Notes under the pieces: generated by a model
What the model saw: only the letters and a program-made list of their open reading frames with translations
Databases searched by the model: none
Told to the model about the DNA's origin: nothing
Program-made: the position numbers and the translations under genes
Shown here: piece after piece, positions 63,354 through 64,000 of the stretch
Numbering within the stretch: position 1 is the stretch's first letter
How the letters are laid out: each line of letters opens with the position of its first letter
DNA from: Ectobacillus funiculus
GTDB lineage: Bacteria; Bacillota; Bacilli; Bacillales; Bacillaceae_G
Length of the DNA stretch: 64,000 nt
Reading direction: 5' to 3'
Assembly (NCBI RefSeq): GCF_004138295.1
Contig: NZ_SCFM01000031.1
Location: 1-64,000, forward strand

Positions 63354-63464
63354 TTGTAAAGAAAACTCGTCGACTGGCAAGCCCTACTTATACTGTATTC
63401 CTAAAATTTCTCACTACGTCGAATTGGCTTCTAGCTAGAAATTTATAGCTTCTTACCGTGCAAA
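63354..63464 (+). repeat. Intergenic structured repeat, plus orientation, internally deleted
   Basis: TGTAAAGAAAACTCGTCGAC, TGGCAAGCCCTACTTATAC and an intact B half (CTAAAATTTCTC, CTAGAAATTTATAG). The middle GAAGACAGAGG part is missing, as in the 24073 copy. It lies between divergent nrdD and plsY. Confidence 0.85.
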
Positions 63465-63493
63465 AAAAACAACTTCTAACTTTTTCGTTATAT

Positions 63494-63501
63494 GATACAA
63501 T
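63494..63501 (+). promoter_or_regulatory. Extended -10 candidate for plsY
   Basis: TGATACAAT (TGnTAnAAT) is an extended -10 element, 65 bp before the plsY start codon. The -35 is weak (TTCTAA, 16 nt upstream). Confidence 0.35.
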
Positions 63502-63565
63502 AGATTAGGAAAAACGGCCTCTTGTTGTTTTTATTACTATCATCCTTATAAAGGAGAAGAAACGT

Positions 63566-64000
63566 ATGCTTACATACATTTTATTTCTAGTCGCCTATTT
63601 ACTGGGCTCCATTCCGTTTGCCTTAGTAGTCGGAAAACTCGGGTACGGGATAGACATACGACAGCATGGGAGCGGAAATCTAGGTGGTACAAATACATTC
63701 CGCACATTAGGTAAGAAGGCGGGATTTATTGTAACATTTGCCGATATTTTAAAAGGCACACTTGCAGCATCTTTGCCTGTTATTTTCAATGTTGACATTC
63801 ACCCGCTTTGGTTTGGTCTACTTGCAATAATCGGACACGTTTATCCAATTTTTGCAGGCTTCCGCGGCGGCAAAGCAGTTGCTACGTCAGCAGGTGTTGT
63901 TCTATTTTATCAGCCTGTTATTTTCTTAGTGGTGATACTTGTATTTTTGGCACTTTTGTATACAACTAAATATGTCTCCCTGTCCTCCATGATAACAGCT
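63566..64000 (+). CDS. plsY: Acyl-phosphate glycerol-3-phosphate acyltransferase PlsY (partial)
   Basis: The 145 codons seen (3-prime end outside the window) encode a polytopic membrane enzyme that acylates G3P at sn-1 using acyl-phosphate, the first step of phospholipid synthesis. The PlsY motifs are present: [11 protein letters not shown] (14-24), [16 protein letters not shown] (34-49) and [20 protein letters not shown] (about 90-109). ATG 63566 follows AAAGGAGAAG. It is divergent from nrdD. Confidence 0.95.
   Translation, partial: MLTYILFLVAYLLGSIPFALVVGKLGYGIDIRQHGSGNLGGTNTFRTLGKKAGFIVTFADILKGTLAASLPVIFNVDIHPLWFGLLAIIGHVYPIFAGFRGGKAVATSAGVVLFYQPVIFLVVILVFLALLYTTKYVSLSSMITA

Overview
The window looks like chromosome from an endospore-forming Bacillaceae bacterium (Bacillus or a close relative). 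It has low to moderate GC, strong AGGAGG ribosome sites and frequent GTG/TTG starts. Spore genes are present: sspH, ytaF, a GerP-family gene, YuzL- and YfhD-like genes and sqhC. Two blocks match B. subtilis gene order: plsY / yneT / parE-parC and yjlC-ndh. No rRNA, tRNA, CRISPR array, phage or intact insertion sequence was seen.

Layout. 1-2.6 kb: tandem intergenic repeats, sspH with a sigma-G-like promoter, a benzil-reductase-like SDR and decayed gene scraps. 2.6-8.7 kb: a cassette around a 1409-residue P-type ATPase with a degenerate N-terminal half, flanked by four small membrane-associated proteins. 8.8-12 kb: ppk and ytaF. 12.6-21 kb: a LacI-controlled UgpBAEC-like ABC importer with a glycerophosphodiesterase and an inositol-monophosphatase-family enzyme, which may form a glycerophosphoinositol-type uptake and degradation pathway. 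21-21.7 kb: a mosaic of gene fragments (GH13 glucosidase, alkaline phosphatase, perhaps cupredoxin). 21.8-26 kb: small spore-type genes, yuiD, rarD, msrB and a collagen-like Gly-Pro-Gly repeat protein. 26.4-31.9 kb: a two-gene unit of a membrane-anchored von Willebrand A protein and a large tubulin/FtsZ-like GTPase. 32.5-34.2 kb: azlCD and a divergent XRE-cupin regulator with three phased operators. 34.7-47.6 kb: small unknown genes, a methyltransferase, an OppA-like lipoprotein, yjlC-ndh, sqhC, ykpA, an MocA-type oxidoreductase and a GGCT-like protein. 47.7-52.8 kb: the livJHMGF branched-chain amino acid importer. 53.3-57.7 kb: parE-parC. 58.3-63.2 kb: yneT, htrA, an OmpR-type regulator and nrdG-nrdD. 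63.6 kb to the end: plsY, cut by the window edge.

The most unusual feature not explained by genes is a family of about 140-bp structured intergenic repeats. There are nine copies plus one scrap, in both orientations, often touching the T-tract of a terminator, and the stem shows compensatory changes between copies. The systems most worth following up are the tubulin-like/vWA pair, the P-type ATPase cassette and the glycerophosphodiester cluster.

All functional calls come from reading motifs and gene context by eye; no database search was possible.
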